Positions 8,071-17,294 of a stretch of DNA of 17,820 bases are shown here, piece after piece. Origin of the DNA: Larix sibirica. Its lineage: Eukaryota; Streptophyta; Pinopsida; Pinales; Pinaceae. Each line of letters begins with the position of its first letter. Positions within the stretch are counted from its first letter, which is position 1. A model generated the notes under the pieces. The model saw only the letters and a program-made list of their open reading frames with translations. It had not been told where the DNA came from and did no database searches. The stretch spans positions 1 through 17,820 of the forward strand of contig NWUY0300036914.1 in assembly GCA_004151065.3 (NCBI GenBank), written 5' to 3'. A program made the translations under genes and the position numbers.

Positions 8071-10638
8071 TTTTGTAACTTTATCCCAACTAACAAGCGA
8101 GAGTTTTCTTTTATTATTTTTTCCACCATTCCAGAAAAATGCTCTAATTAACTTCTCCATCTTACGAAGGACTCCCATTGGAGCAAGTAAGAGAGAGTAT
8201 TGGAAGATGGACAAGCTATTTAAAAATGACTTGATCAAAACCAATTTTCCTGCCAAGTTTAACCAGTTTGTCCCCCAAGATTGCAATTTCTGATTGAATT
8301 TGTCGATCAAAGGAAGCCAATCTTTACCACGTGGGGATTTCAAGAACATTGGAAATCTGAGATATTTGAAAGAGGTCCATTGCGTAGTTTCATTGAACCC
8401 AAAGATTTTGGTGATGGCACTAAGCTCCAAACCTGTAATGTTCCAGCTATAAATTTGACATTTATCTGTATTAAACCTGCTTCTTGATTCTCTGCAATAA
8501 TCATCTAGATCTGCTTTGAATGTTTTAGCAATAAACATAGAAGCTCCTCCCAGAAAAAGGGAATCATCTACAAACAAAGCATGGTTCAGGTCTCTAACTC
8601 CTCTAGCCAACTTAATTCCCACTAAATCTTGATCAATGCGTATGTTTTCTAGTAGGAAGCTTAATACAGAGGCTTGAATAACAAAAAGAAGCGGCGAGAG
8701 TGGGAATCCTTGTCTAATCCCACAAGATGCTTTGAATAAGTCTGTTGCTCGACCGTTCACAAGCGGGGCAATCCAAGGTTCCGAAATACAAGCCTTGATC
8801 CAACTTATAAATCAGGAGTCGAATCCAAACTTTATCATAACTTCAAAAAGAAATCCATGCCTCACTATGTCGAAGGCATTTTCCATGTCCAGCTTCACCG
8901 CCATACCTTTTTCTTTTCTCTGGAGATTGGAATGTATCACTTCCTGTACTAAGATTAAGTTATCTGTAATTTTCCTTTCTTTAACAAGGCCATCTTGGTT
9001 TTCAGGAACCAATTCTAGTAGAAGAAGTTTTAGCCGATTCGAAATGACTTTAGTGATCAGTTTATAACCTATGTTACAGAGTGAGATCGGTCTAAAACGG
9101 TCATACGATCTCGCTCCCTTTTCTTTTGGAATCAGTGCTAGGAAAGTTGAGTTCGTGCTCCCTCCTAGTTTATGACATGATTGGGATTTCAACACCATTT
9201 TATGAAGATCTTTTTAAACTATTTTCCAACAACTTTTGATGAAATGTGCAGTGAAACCATCAGGTCCAGGAGTTTTTGTTGGAGTCCATTGCCTAGAGAG
9301 CCTCCTTTATTTCCTTTCTACTGACTGGTGCAACAAGATTTTGGTTCATTTGATTTGTTACATTGTTCGGAACTAGATCTGTCAAACTTGAGCTATTTCT
9401 GGTGTTTTCTTCTTCAATGTACAACAATTTAAAGTGTTGATGACCTGCCTTTTTTATGCTAGTAAAATCAGAAATGATTTGATTTCCATCCGAGATCTAT
9501 GTAATCAAATTGAAGTTCCTTCTTGCTTGCGCCTGTTTGTGGAAAAAAGGGGCATTTCTATCGCCAGCATGCAGCCAAAGGATGCGCGATTTTTGTCTCC
9601 AGAACTCCTCTTCTTGAGTACATGCCTTGCAGAGTTTTGATTGGAGACCCTCTTCCATACTCAAATTTTCCTTTGTGATTTCTATGTTTTCCATTTTTAG
9701 TTGATGGATTTCTAGATTGTTCAGGTAAGTCCTTTCTTCAGCAGGGGAGGTTAAACCTTTGGCCCAGTTCTTTAGTTCTCTTTTTACTCTTCTCAGTTTC
9801 TCCTCCCAGACAAAAAATGGAGAGCTAGTAACTGGCAACTTTCACACTGTTTCCACCTAAACCAAAAAGTTTTTCTGTTGCACCCAGAGTGAACTAAATC
9901 TAAAAGGTATGGGGCCTAAATTTTTCTGCACTTTTAATTCTAGATTTATAGGCTTATGATTAGAATTGCTTGAGGGAAGAATATCAGACCTTGCATCTAA
10001 TCCTAGAAGCAAGAAGGTGCTTTGAATGAGAAAACGGTCTAGTCTAGCCGCTATGTGGCCAGGTCCCGTTATCCGGTTAGTCTAGGTGTATTTTCCTTTA
10101 CTTGGCTTGATGTCTAGTAAGTCCCAGTCCTGAATTAGCTCTTCCACCCATTCCCTGGTCGGATCCCTCCCAATTTTGCCTTCACACTTTTCATATTGAC
10201 TAAGAGTTAGATTTAAATCTCCAGCTAGGATGATGTTTTCTAATGTGATTTCTTCAGAAAGCTCCCGAATGGTTTCCCAACCATGCTTTTTCCCCCATAA
10301 TTAACCAGGGCATAAATATTAAACATGCTTACAATCTCTTTTGATTCTTGGTGAAGAAATTGTATGAAGATCCAATGAGTATTTTTCCTTTCTTGTATCT
10401 TAACAAAGCTTGAATCATTCCAAAGAATTCTCCAACCTCCCGAGGCTCCCTTGTATGAGACTGCTTGTCCTCCCCCTTTATTCCAAAATTGCTTGCTACT
10501 TTGGATAAATTCCTTTTCCTCCATTTTTGTCTCCCGGATGAGAAGGATGTCGGGATTTTCTGTTCTTGTGCATCTCTTCATTGCTCCTTCCCACTTTCTC
10601 CCGATCCCTCTACAACTCCAAGAGACTATCTTCATCAC
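8071..10638 (-). pseudogene. LINE ORF2: AP-endonuclease and reverse transcriptase, broken
   Basis: ORF2 starts with MMKIVSWSC at 10638. The endonuclease shows PDILLIRETK (catalytic Glu), AGDLNLTL (Asp/Asn pair), ARLDRF and SNHKPI (catalytic His) in the usual order. SWSCRG replaces the usual Asn-containing SWNCRG, and SNH stands where SDH is normal, so the nuclease is damaged at two active-site positions. A frameshift lies near 10285-10296, and in-frame stops occur at 10082-10084 (probably a Trp codon), 9857-9859 and 9842-9844. The middle region includes ILWLHAGDRN. The RT shows LIPKEKG, FRPISLCN, KLDMENAFD (motif A), IRQGFPLSPLLF, and FVDD at 8563-8574 (motif C; FADD is more usual in plant LINEs). 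Another stop is at 8812-8814, and frameshifts fall between 9497 and 9200. Coding ends at N 8070 right after SWDKVTK. Confidence 0.92.
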
Positions 10639-10678
10639 TTGCTTTTTTGGATCGAGACGACTCCTTTAGGGCCTTGAC

Positions 10679-12258
10679 CTTGATTTCTTGTTACTTTTTG
10701 GTTTCTAGCCAACATTTTTTCTAAAGTTGGTTGGCTTCCTTGAAGTTTCAATGTCCTTGTATGTTTCTTGTTCCCTCCTTTCTCAGGTCGTTTTCCTTCC
10801 TCTAGTTAATCTTCTGGGTGTGTGTTGAGAGTCTCCTATTTCCTTCCTCTAGTTAATCTTCTGGGTGTGTGTTGAGAGTCTCCTATTTTCCCTTCCTCTC
10901 CAGATTCATCTGAGTCTTGTTCTTCCTCCTCCAGGGTAGGTTCAATTTTTTTTTGGAATTCTCCCGTCGGTTCCCCGCTCCTTAGGGAGGGGGGATTGCT
11001 TTGATCTGGTAAGATCTTTAGATCCCCATCCTGAACCTCCTCTTGTGTCGATCCCAAGATTGCAAAACTATTCTCTTGTTCCTTTGGATTTTGTTTAGTC
11101 GTGCTTGAGCTCCTTGCATTTGTTTAATGTGCTTTCCCTTTCCCCCCTCCCTGAGTTTTTGCTCCTGCTTTAGGGTTGTTTCTGGGCTTCTTGATTTGTT
11201 TCCATCCTTCCTCTCTCTCTTTTTTGGGGGCTACTTTTTTTGGATAACTCTTGACAAAATGTCCATACTCATGGCACCCTCTGCATTTAAACGGGAGTTG
11301 CTTGTAATCAAGTTTCTGCACGTGTGACCAACTTCCTACCGTGAGTTTGATGGCCTTAGGTAACCCTACTTCCAAGTCCATTTCCACATTGATTTGGGCA
11401 CAAGCATATTATCCTTTGTATTTTCTCGATCTATGAATTTCCCGAAGGTATTCCCGATATGATGCAAGGATTCCCAGTTCCAACAGTGCACTAGCAAGTT
11501 TGGAATCCTAACCCAAACCAAAACTGCTATTGGGACGTCCTCTGAAGGATCGAAATCCGGAGTCCATCTGTTGAGATATATGCCTTGTGGCCCCATAAAG
11601 TAGGTCCATTTCTGAATATTAGATCCTTGTCTTCTTTTGAAATAAACTCTTACAAAAAGATACCGCGTCCCATAAAGTATGAGGTAACACTGTTTGAAAT
11701 GAGAGGTCTCTAGTTTTTATGAACCCAGTCTTCGGTAGATTTAGGGGAGAGCCACAAACCTGTAAAATTCCCTACTGGAGCTCTTTCTGCAAGGGATACC
11801 ACTACTTTCATTGGGCTTTCCGGGGGAAGGGCCACTGCCAGTATTTCATCAACTCTCTTGACGAATTTTGAAAGGTCCCGCATCTTTCTTTTAGGTTGGG
11901 AAGCTACTAATCTCTTGAACGCTTCAACTTTAGGCGGAAACGGTGGTGGCAGAGAAGTAGCTCCCTCATCCTCCATATCTCCACTAAGGACCAAAAATCT
12001 ACCGATCCCGAAGTATCCAACTATCAGAGCAGCGATCTAATCGATGTTATGCTTGTCAAGCCAATGATCAGATCTCCTCTCGGCGTTCGAAGTCAATCCA
12101 TCATTATCCTTCCTTGATACCTCCGTCGATGACAGACCCGTCTCCCCTGCTTCGTTGTTCAGCTTCAGAATGGACCGATCCCGATCTTTGCACATCAGCC
12201 AACTCCAAAATGGCTTCTGCACCGTCAGCCCTTCAACGACGGTTCTCTGCACCATCAA
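10679..12258 (-). pseudogene. LINE ORF1: DUF4283-like gag with zinc knuckle, broken
   Basis: ORF1 of plant LINEs is a nucleic-acid-binding protein of the retrotransposition RNP. Pieces occur in the expected order: an N-terminal stretch from 12258 interrupted by a TAG at 12037-12039; GNFTGLWLSPKSTEDWVHKN (to about 11713); FISKEDKDLIFRNGPTL; then, after a frameshift near 11600, WTPDFDPSEDVPIAVLVWVR, as in DUF4283. Stops also follow WVHKN and GIFL. After another frameshift near 11405 come VEMDLEVGLPKAIKL and the knuckle CRGCHEYGHFVKSY (about 11290-11250). There the last Cys of CX2CX4HX4C is Tyr. The acidic tail (EEEEQDSDESGEE) ends in TPRRLTRGRK and a stop created by a 47-bp duplication. The downstream limit is uncertain. 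Confidence 0.85.
10795..10888. repeat. 47-bp exact tandem duplication inside LINE ORF1
   Basis: CCTTCCTCTAGTTAATCTTC begins at 10795 and again at 10842, and each copy runs 47 bases. As 47 is not a multiple of three, the duplication shifts the ORF1 frame and gives an immediate stop after TRGRK. The exact identity shows it arose late in the life of this LINE copy. Confidence 0.9.
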
Positions 12259-12327
12259 CCTTGACTCTCCCCTTTATGTTATAGTGTGTTATTCATTAAG
12301 TGTGGTGTTAAAAAAAAGATAAAGAAG

Positions 12328-12453
12328 GATGCAGAACCACAAAGAACGTGCCAATTAAGTTTGTTATATGATAATGTAACGTCGTGCTCCAGGAGCATTA
12401 GTTACAGGTTATTCTTAATAAGGTCAAGCTGATGTGACTCATCGTGCTCCGAA
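12328..12453 (+). repeat. Right copy of 125-bp direct repeat flanking the LINE
   Basis: It matches 7945-8069: both begin GATGCAGAACCACAAAGAAC and share GGAGCATTAGTTACAGGTT and TCTTAATAAGGTCAAGCTGA. Divergence is concentrated near 12360-12385. Beyond the end of the match it continues with GCGTCAGTTACAGGTT, completing the second internal unit that is cut off at N 8070 in the left copy. Confidence 0.8.
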
Positions 12454-12862
12454 AGCGTCAGTTACAGGTTACTTTATGTAATATTTTATGTGTTTGTGAA
12501 GGTCACTTGTATGACTAAATTTTGGATACATTCAATATCTAGAGTACTCTTCTAGATCCTGTTGGATTCAATGAGCTATGTGTTCAATAGATGGAAGTAT
12601 CTCCATAGATCGGTCCAGTTACTTGGTTAATTCTTTTCCAAACTCAACGAGTTATGTACTTTGGCATAGTAAAGTATTCAATATTGTTAGTCACTACAAT
12701 TACTTTATTGATGGTCAGAAGCAGTTACAGTTTAAATGAGTCAAGTGGGAAGCTCAAAGTTGTGGAGAAGAAAGAGCATAAACCAGGGATTTCAGAGTGG
12801 GTGTAAGTGTTGATGAAGACCAAGATTCAGTATTGTATTTTATGTTTTGTAATGTAAGCATT

Positions 12863-12871
12863 AAAGGGGAG
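12863..12871 (+). other. Polypurine tract of the LTR element
   Basis: AAAGGGGAG directly precedes TGTTAGAG, the likely LTR start. This is the standard plus-strand primer arrangement of LTR retroelements. Confidence 0.75.
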
Positions 12872-13093
12872 TGTTAGAGATAATGCTTCCATTAATGCAT
12901 ATAGATTTGGTTTGAGATTTGTTAGGGTTATTGGAGATTGTTGAGATATTCTCTCTACCTATCTCTCTAAGATTGGAAAGAGTTAGATCTAATAACACTT
13001 ATATAAGTGTGTTGTATTTGGGTTTGAAAGTAATATACAAATATTGTTTTGAGTGAATTATCTTTGTAATGGTTGCTCTCTCAAATTCTGATT
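12872..13093 (+). repeat. 3' LTR, about 222 bp
   Basis: It starts TGTTAGAGATAATG right after the polypurine tract. It contains a TATA box at 13000-13006, and its last 82 bases match 7042-7123. The length suits a small plant copia or TRIM-like LTR. The end reads CTGATT rather than CA. Six bases further (13100-13105) TGGTAT occurs, the first six bases of the primer site, which may be residual or chance. Confidence 0.7.
13000..13006 (+). promoter_or_regulatory. LTR TATA box
   Basis: TATATAA within CACTTATATAAGTGTG, inside the 3' LTR. The start of R would be expected about 25-32 bases downstream, near 13025-13035. The truncated left LTR begins at the position equivalent to 13012, upstream of that. 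Confidence 0.55.
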
Positions 13094-13241
13094 GATCTTT
13101 GGTATAAATTTGCAAAAATATTATGGGACACATGTTTAACACAAAGGATCAAATCCGGAAACAAGGCCTTTTTATGAAATATGTAAGATCAACCCATATC
13201 AACATTGATGTTTCTTAGCATTTAAACAATAGAACTTATTT

Positions 13242-13793
13242 TTGAAAACTAATGTTGGTAACTTGTCAAAAATTGTCTCAATATTTCACATCAATTTGAA
13301 TCTAGAAAGAGAAAGAGTCAATATTTGGGAGAATAAATGGAGAGGTCATGCATTGGTCCCTCTAGGGAAAGATTTAGGCCTTCAAGTGGGCCTTCAACAA
13401 CTTAGTGGTATCAAAAAAAAAAATATGACTTGGTCGAAGTTGGATTTTTATTATGAGCTTTGGACAAATTGGTTGAATCCAATATGTCTATATGATCTTG
13501 TCAAAGGCACAATGACTAAGGAAGAATTTAGATTGAAAGCCACTTTTGTGGTAGAAAAAGGTGATGGATTTAAGGCTCCTAAGGCAAGGCACCAGGTTCA
13601 ACACAACTACGACTTAAGGTGGAGATACACATTTATTTCCTAATACAATATCTACGCCAAGCATCCCATATTTTGAAATGGATTTGGTGGAAACATGCGA
13701 GGTTGTGGGAGAAAGTTGTTAATTGGGGTTCATCCATAGGGAATTTTACTATTAAGAGTTGGTACTTATATGAAACAACTGATTAAAATCTAG
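13242..13793 (+). pseudogene. Possible decayed LINE C-terminal region
   Basis: A 133-codon open stretch from a TTG at 13242 to a stop ending at 13643 contains VNIWENKWRG followed by P-L spacing and several Trp-rich segments. In another frame just downstream, GNFTIKSWY (13739-13765) follows WIWWKHARLWEKVVNW. In plant LINE proteins the region after the RT domain carries a W-D-x-W-x-G block and later a G-x-F-T-V-K-S-x-Y block, in this order. The similarity is weak and no zinc-binding Cys/His cluster is visible. The open stretch may equally be chance. Its last part is repeated at 13797-14060. Confidence 0.3.
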
Positions 13794-14060
13794 AGGATTG
13801 AAAGCCACTTTTTTGTGGCAAATGGCGAGGGAGTTAGGATTTCTAATATAAGTCACCAAGTTCCACACAATTATAAATTAATGTAGTGATACAAATTTAT
13901 TCCCTAATACAATATTTGCTTTAAGCATCCCAGATTTTGAAAGGGATTTGGCGGAAACATGTGAGGTTGAGGGAGAATGTTGTTAATTGGGAGTTGTTCC
14001 ATAGTGCATATCACTATTAAGAGGTGGTACCAATATAAAAAAATTGATTAAATTATAGAT
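13532..14060. repeat. Diverged 265-bp tandem duplication
   Basis: ATTGAAAGCCACTTTT begins copy 1 at 13532 and copy 2 at 13797. Later shared blocks include CCTAATACAATAT, AAGCATCCCA-ATTTTGAAA, GGATTTGG-GGAAACATG and GTTGTTAATTGGG. Identity is about 75-80%. Copy 2 has more stops and indels than copy 1. Confidence 0.8.
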
Positions 14061-14654
14061 GTCCAATACATAATAATGCCAACAATTACATATTCCATAG
14101 TTCTTGAAACAATCATGAATGGCTAAATGGATTTGGGAAAGATAGTTGGAGATATTCGATTTGGAGTAGTGATTCATTGAAGAGCTAAAAGTAGGAGAAC
14201 ACTAGTGATCTTGTATGCAATTAATTATGGTGGAAACTCAAATAAAAAATTCATGATTAACAAAAGGTGGCGTGGTTAGCATAAATTGCAGGAAAATTAT
14301 CATTGATTTAGTATGTTAGGCTTGAAAAATGCTCATTGTAAGAAGTTAGTCATTGAGTTCAACAAAGCACATGAGAAAGTTAGTGCTGAAGTTGTAGCTA
14401 AACATTAAGGTAAGAATAATTGCCTCCAAATTCAAACAAGGTTTGGTTTATAATGTCCTAGTGGAATTTATGCTAGTTATCACCTCGAATAGAATCCCTC
14501 TTATGGAGTCAAACCACCAATTTGCTTATAAATATGGGGAAAGGGTGGGTTATGTACCAACGAAGCTTCTTAAATATGGATTTATCATGCACCAAGAGGG
14601 ATAAAATCAATCGAGGTGCAAACTTTTTTTATGAATGACATTAATATATCTTTT
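14061..14654. other. Unrecognised stretch; no gene supported
   Basis: AT-rich sequence with only short open frames (64 codons minus at 13983-14177). No domain or repeat partner was recognised. Confidence 0.4.
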
Positions 14655-14935
14655 TGAATGTTATGTGTAAAGTCCATGTTAAGCACACAAAGGATTACAC
14701 ATCTCCCTCATAACACATCACATGAATGTTTTAACCAAAAGATTTTTTTTAATTTCAATTACTTTACATATATAGGCATTTAAGATAAATTTGATATTCA
14801 AAATTTTTTCAAGGGTCATTGTTTAATATTTTATTTATTGCATGCATTGGAATAATTTTTTATTATTAATATTTTTTAAATGCCATGTGTCAACTATATG
14901 TTGAGCATGGAAAAAATTACACATCTCCCTCAAAT
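14655..14935. repeat. Direct repeat of about 55 bp, 221 bp apart
   Basis: Segments at about 14655-14715 and 14876-14935 share ATG--ATGTGT, a TATGTTGAGCA-like block and an identical ATTACACATCTCCCTCA. A shorter related phrase (CATGTTTAACACAAAGGAT) occurs at 13124-13143. It may be a dispersed repeat family. Confidence 0.6.
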
Positions 14936-15196
14936 TGGGTTGTGGAAAGCATCTCTTGGAACAATCAAAAGTTGAATATTGTTTTTTATTTTTGAAAAAG
15001 AATATGGAAATTAAAAATGTTAACAACAACAACAGAAAACAAACCACGATAATAATTGTCGCGATTCCCAGGGGGGGGCCTATTTCATTAAATTTGGACT
15101 TATTCCAATCCAAACTCCTTCATAAATAGGTCAAAAACAACCTTTCTAAACCCCAAAATTAGGGTTTCTAAAGTGCAAACTTATGGTGCTAAAAGT

Positions 15197-15434
15197 GTCA
15201 ATATTGGGTTTGAAAATTGCATTTATGGATTTGCAATTGACACTTTTGGAACTGGATTTTGTTTAATCTAATATTGACACTTTTGGAACCAAATTTTGCA
15301 CTTTTAAAAGACGATATTGGCACTTCCAGAATCAGATTTTCACTTTTCAAAACCGATATTGGCATTTTCAAATTTTGATTTTGCACTTTTTAAATATGAG
15401 ATTGGCGTTTTTAGAATATGATTTTGCACTTATT
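15197..15434. repeat. Degenerate minisatellite, about 43-bp unit, 5-6 copies
   Basis: Successive units begin near 15197, 15239, 15276, 15319, 15361 and 15404. They follow a pattern of GGCACTTTT-GAA, then GATTTTGCACTTTT, then GATATT. Units vary from 37 to 43 bases and differ by many substitutions. The repeat gives a spurious 62-codon minus-strand frame with a repeating peptide. Confidence 0.8.
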
Positions 15435-15739
15435 AAATTTTCAATCACATTTCACAAATATTAATCATAACTTTTAAATTTAGTTATTCATCATTAACAA
15501 GCACTATTAAATAATCAAACACAACAGGATATATAAAAATTTGAAGATCTTAATAACAATGTCATAATTAGAAAATACTATCAAGAAAAAAACTAACTAC
15601 ACTATTCAACAAACTAGTTTAATGTTTTATTACAATAGATCTCACATCATTAACACTATTTACACATAACAATAAAAACCACAATCAATCTAAAAATTAT
15701 GTGTCATTCCCATAATCACAATTATAGCCTTTTGTAATT
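15435..15739. other. AT-rich stretch, nothing recognised
   Basis: Very AT-rich sequence with no open frame of note, no repeat pair and no RNA gene seen. Confidence 0.5.
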
Positions 15740-15788
15740 TGTAGTGCCCCATCTTGTCATTTGACTTTTGACATTGTCGCCGCATCAT

Positions 15789-15906
15789 TATTTAAGGGAA
15801 TTCGGTTTCGAATGACCTGGTTGTATGTGTGGATTTAGCTCTGGATTTTACGTCGTGTTACTATTTGAGGGAATTCAATTTCAAATGACCCAACCATGTG
15901 TGGAAC
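15789..15906. repeat. Direct repeat, 74-bp period
   Basis: ATTTAAGGGAATTCGGTTTC at 15789 and ATTTGAGGGAATTCAATTTC at 15863 each continue with AAATGACC or GAATGACC and later ATGTGTGGA. Two copies are seen, about 80% identical. Confidence 0.7.
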
Positions 15907-15966
15907 TGGTACTTTGATTATTAAAGACAATTGTTTGAAAGCTATCTATTGTGAGACCATGTTATG

Positions 15967-16130
15967 ACGATGATCAATTATTGTGTTATTTTGATATTGA
16001 GAAATGGTTTCGATGATGATCGAATGTTTATGTGATATTGTGACTTGATTTTGATGATGATCAAATGTTTATGTGAAATGATGAAATGATTTCAATGATG
16101 ATCGAATAGTTATGAATGATATGAAATTAT
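15967..16130. repeat. 41-bp tandem repeat, four copies
   Basis: Units start near 15967, 16008, 16049 and 16090 with a GATGATGATC[GA]AAT core followed by TTATGTGA-like sequence. The period is exactly 41 for the last three copies, and the first is the most diverged. Confidence 0.8.
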
Positions 16131-16639
16131 GAAATGCATGTTATGGATAGCATGTTTTATGATGGGTCGTCAAGTGTGACAAGAAAGACATGTACATGTG
16201 ACATAAGGTTGTGTCGATAACACATGGAATTTGGAATAAGTCAGGTATCATTGGCAGTTGATCTTGGCCTAATATATATGATTATATTATGATCTTCCTT
16301 TAAAATATTTAATGCACCTGATGTTTTACATGCAGGTGTTGGATTGCGAATCGGTCCACATTAGGTAACAAAGATGAATTGAAACAGGATGTAAGACTAG
16401 CATTTTCCACGCAATGAGTTGGAAAACGTGTTAGAGGAATTTTCTTTTTATATGCATATTTTCGTGAGGGTAGGTCGCAGACTCGATCACTCATGAGGAA
16501 CTTACTAGGGAGCGCGCAATAAGGACATGACCTTGTTCTCCAGAAACCATCGGTCCCTCAACAAGGTCGACCAGAATCAATTAATGATGTCTGAGTCGTC
16601 ATACCAAGTCTCCACCATGGAGGGAATATATGAAGTGAA

Positions 16640-16810
16640 TGCACGGAGCATGGCACCCTTTATATCCATGTCACAACGACAACACAACAGTTTAATTAAA
16701 AACACTAAGTGGGTGAATATTTGAAGGGCATGCATAGAGCATGGCACCCTTAATATTCATGTCGCAAAGAGAAAAGAAACCATTAAATTAAGTTATAAAT
16801 GGGGGGGAAA
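16640..16810. repeat. Direct repeat, 91-bp period
   Basis: GAGCATGGCACCCTT occurs at 16646 and 16737 (GCATGGCACCC at 16648 and 16739). Each is followed by an ATAT-CATGTC-CAA block, then an A-rich stretch and AAATGGG or TAAGTGGG. Two copies, about 75% identical. Confidence 0.65.
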
Positions 16811-17294
16811 TCATCGCACTGGGGAACTGAGAGATGACTAGAGAAAGGTCTAAGAGTATGCCAAGGAAAGATGAAAGTGGAATGAATGAGTTGAGAATTC
16901 CAAAAGGGGAGAGTATGAAAAACATAGAGGTTGGATGTCTATGCAGTGGAAAAATATTTAGGGGTGATAGGAAGAGGACTCCGATTGAGAGAGAGGAACA
17001 ATATAGTGGGTTCGAAGAAAGTGATTATTGTGCAAAATACTAGACCGAAGGGAAATCTTATGTGGAAGGAAGGGATTTTCAGCTCAATCATAAGGAGGAT
17101 GGGAGCCCTATTCATAGTTGTATATGTGTTGAACCAATGACCCCGGGTGCGTCTCCATCATTAGAGGTAAGGCTTAGCTTAGTAGCTAAAGTAGTGATAG
17201 TTAATATAAATAGCAGTGGTAGTAGTAGTTAGAAGGGACAAGGTAGTGGAAGTGGTCAGATGATTTCTACACAACAAGCACAACACCAAGAATG

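Larger units (their letters stand above)
8071..12265 (-). mobile_element. L1-type LINE, 3'-truncated and decayed
   Basis: Read on the minus strand, the order is ORF1 (about 12258-10680, DUF4283-like domain then zinc knuckle), then ORF2 (10638-8071, AP-endonuclease then reverse transcriptase). This is the architecture of plant L1-clade LINEs. Both ORFs carry several stops and frameshifts, so the copy is old and inactive. The copy reaches close to its 5' end, but the 3' part is missing: coding ends after the RT thumb motif SWDKVTK at base 8070, with no C-terminal domain, 3' UTR or poly-A (poly-T on the plus strand). The 5' limit is uncertain by tens of bases; sequence up to 12327 could be LINE leader or host element. 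The LINE lies inside the LTR element in the opposite orientation. Confidence 0.9.
12266..12871 (+). other. LTR-element interior, 3' part, no coding domain
   Basis: Sequence between the LINE and the polypurine tract. The first part contains the right copy of the flanking direct repeat. The rest (12454-12862) has no pol motif and no open frame above about 50 codons. By position it is the 3' untranslated interior of the LTR element. Confidence 0.45.
7042..13093 (+). mobile_element. Non-autonomous LTR retroelement, interrupted by a LINE
   Basis: The element is defined by repeated ends: 7042-7123 matches 13012-13093 with 5 differences in 82 bases. A tRNA-Met primer site follows the left copy and a polypurine tract precedes the right LTR. 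The left LTR lacks its U3 part and is fused to the caulimovirid fragment. Removing the LINE leaves about 1.5 kb of interior without any gag, integrase or reverse transcriptase signature, so it would be a LARD/TRIM-like non-autonomous element or a deletion derivative. The PPT and LTR start (AAAGGGGAG then TGTTAGAG) resemble plant Ty1/copia elements. Because the left LTR is truncated, no target duplication can be checked. Confidence 0.6.
15740..17294 (+). other. Possible LTR and leader of a Ty3-type element
   Basis: TGTAGTGCCCC at 15740 resembles the TGTAA-GCCC-type starts of many plant Ty3 LTRs, and a decayed Ty3-type gag starts about 1.5 kb downstream. The interval has no recognised coding domain; frames at 16527-16724 and 16834-17043 look like chance. 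It contains three sets of repeats listed separately. No primer binding site or LTR end was recognised near 17100-17290, and the second LTR would lie outside the window, so the LTR assignment is weak. Confidence 0.3.

Noticed and set aside
8281-9067. Plus-strand frames at 8281-8487 and 8732-9067
   Set aside because: They are antisense shadows of the LINE reverse transcriptase.
15071-15078. G-run of eight bases, and a similar run at 16801
   Set aside because: Single G-runs are too weak for a quadruplex or regulatory claim and may include sequencing error.
15198-15386. 62-codon minus-strand repetitive peptide
   Set aside because: It is a translation of the degenerate 43-bp minisatellite, with no start context or family match.
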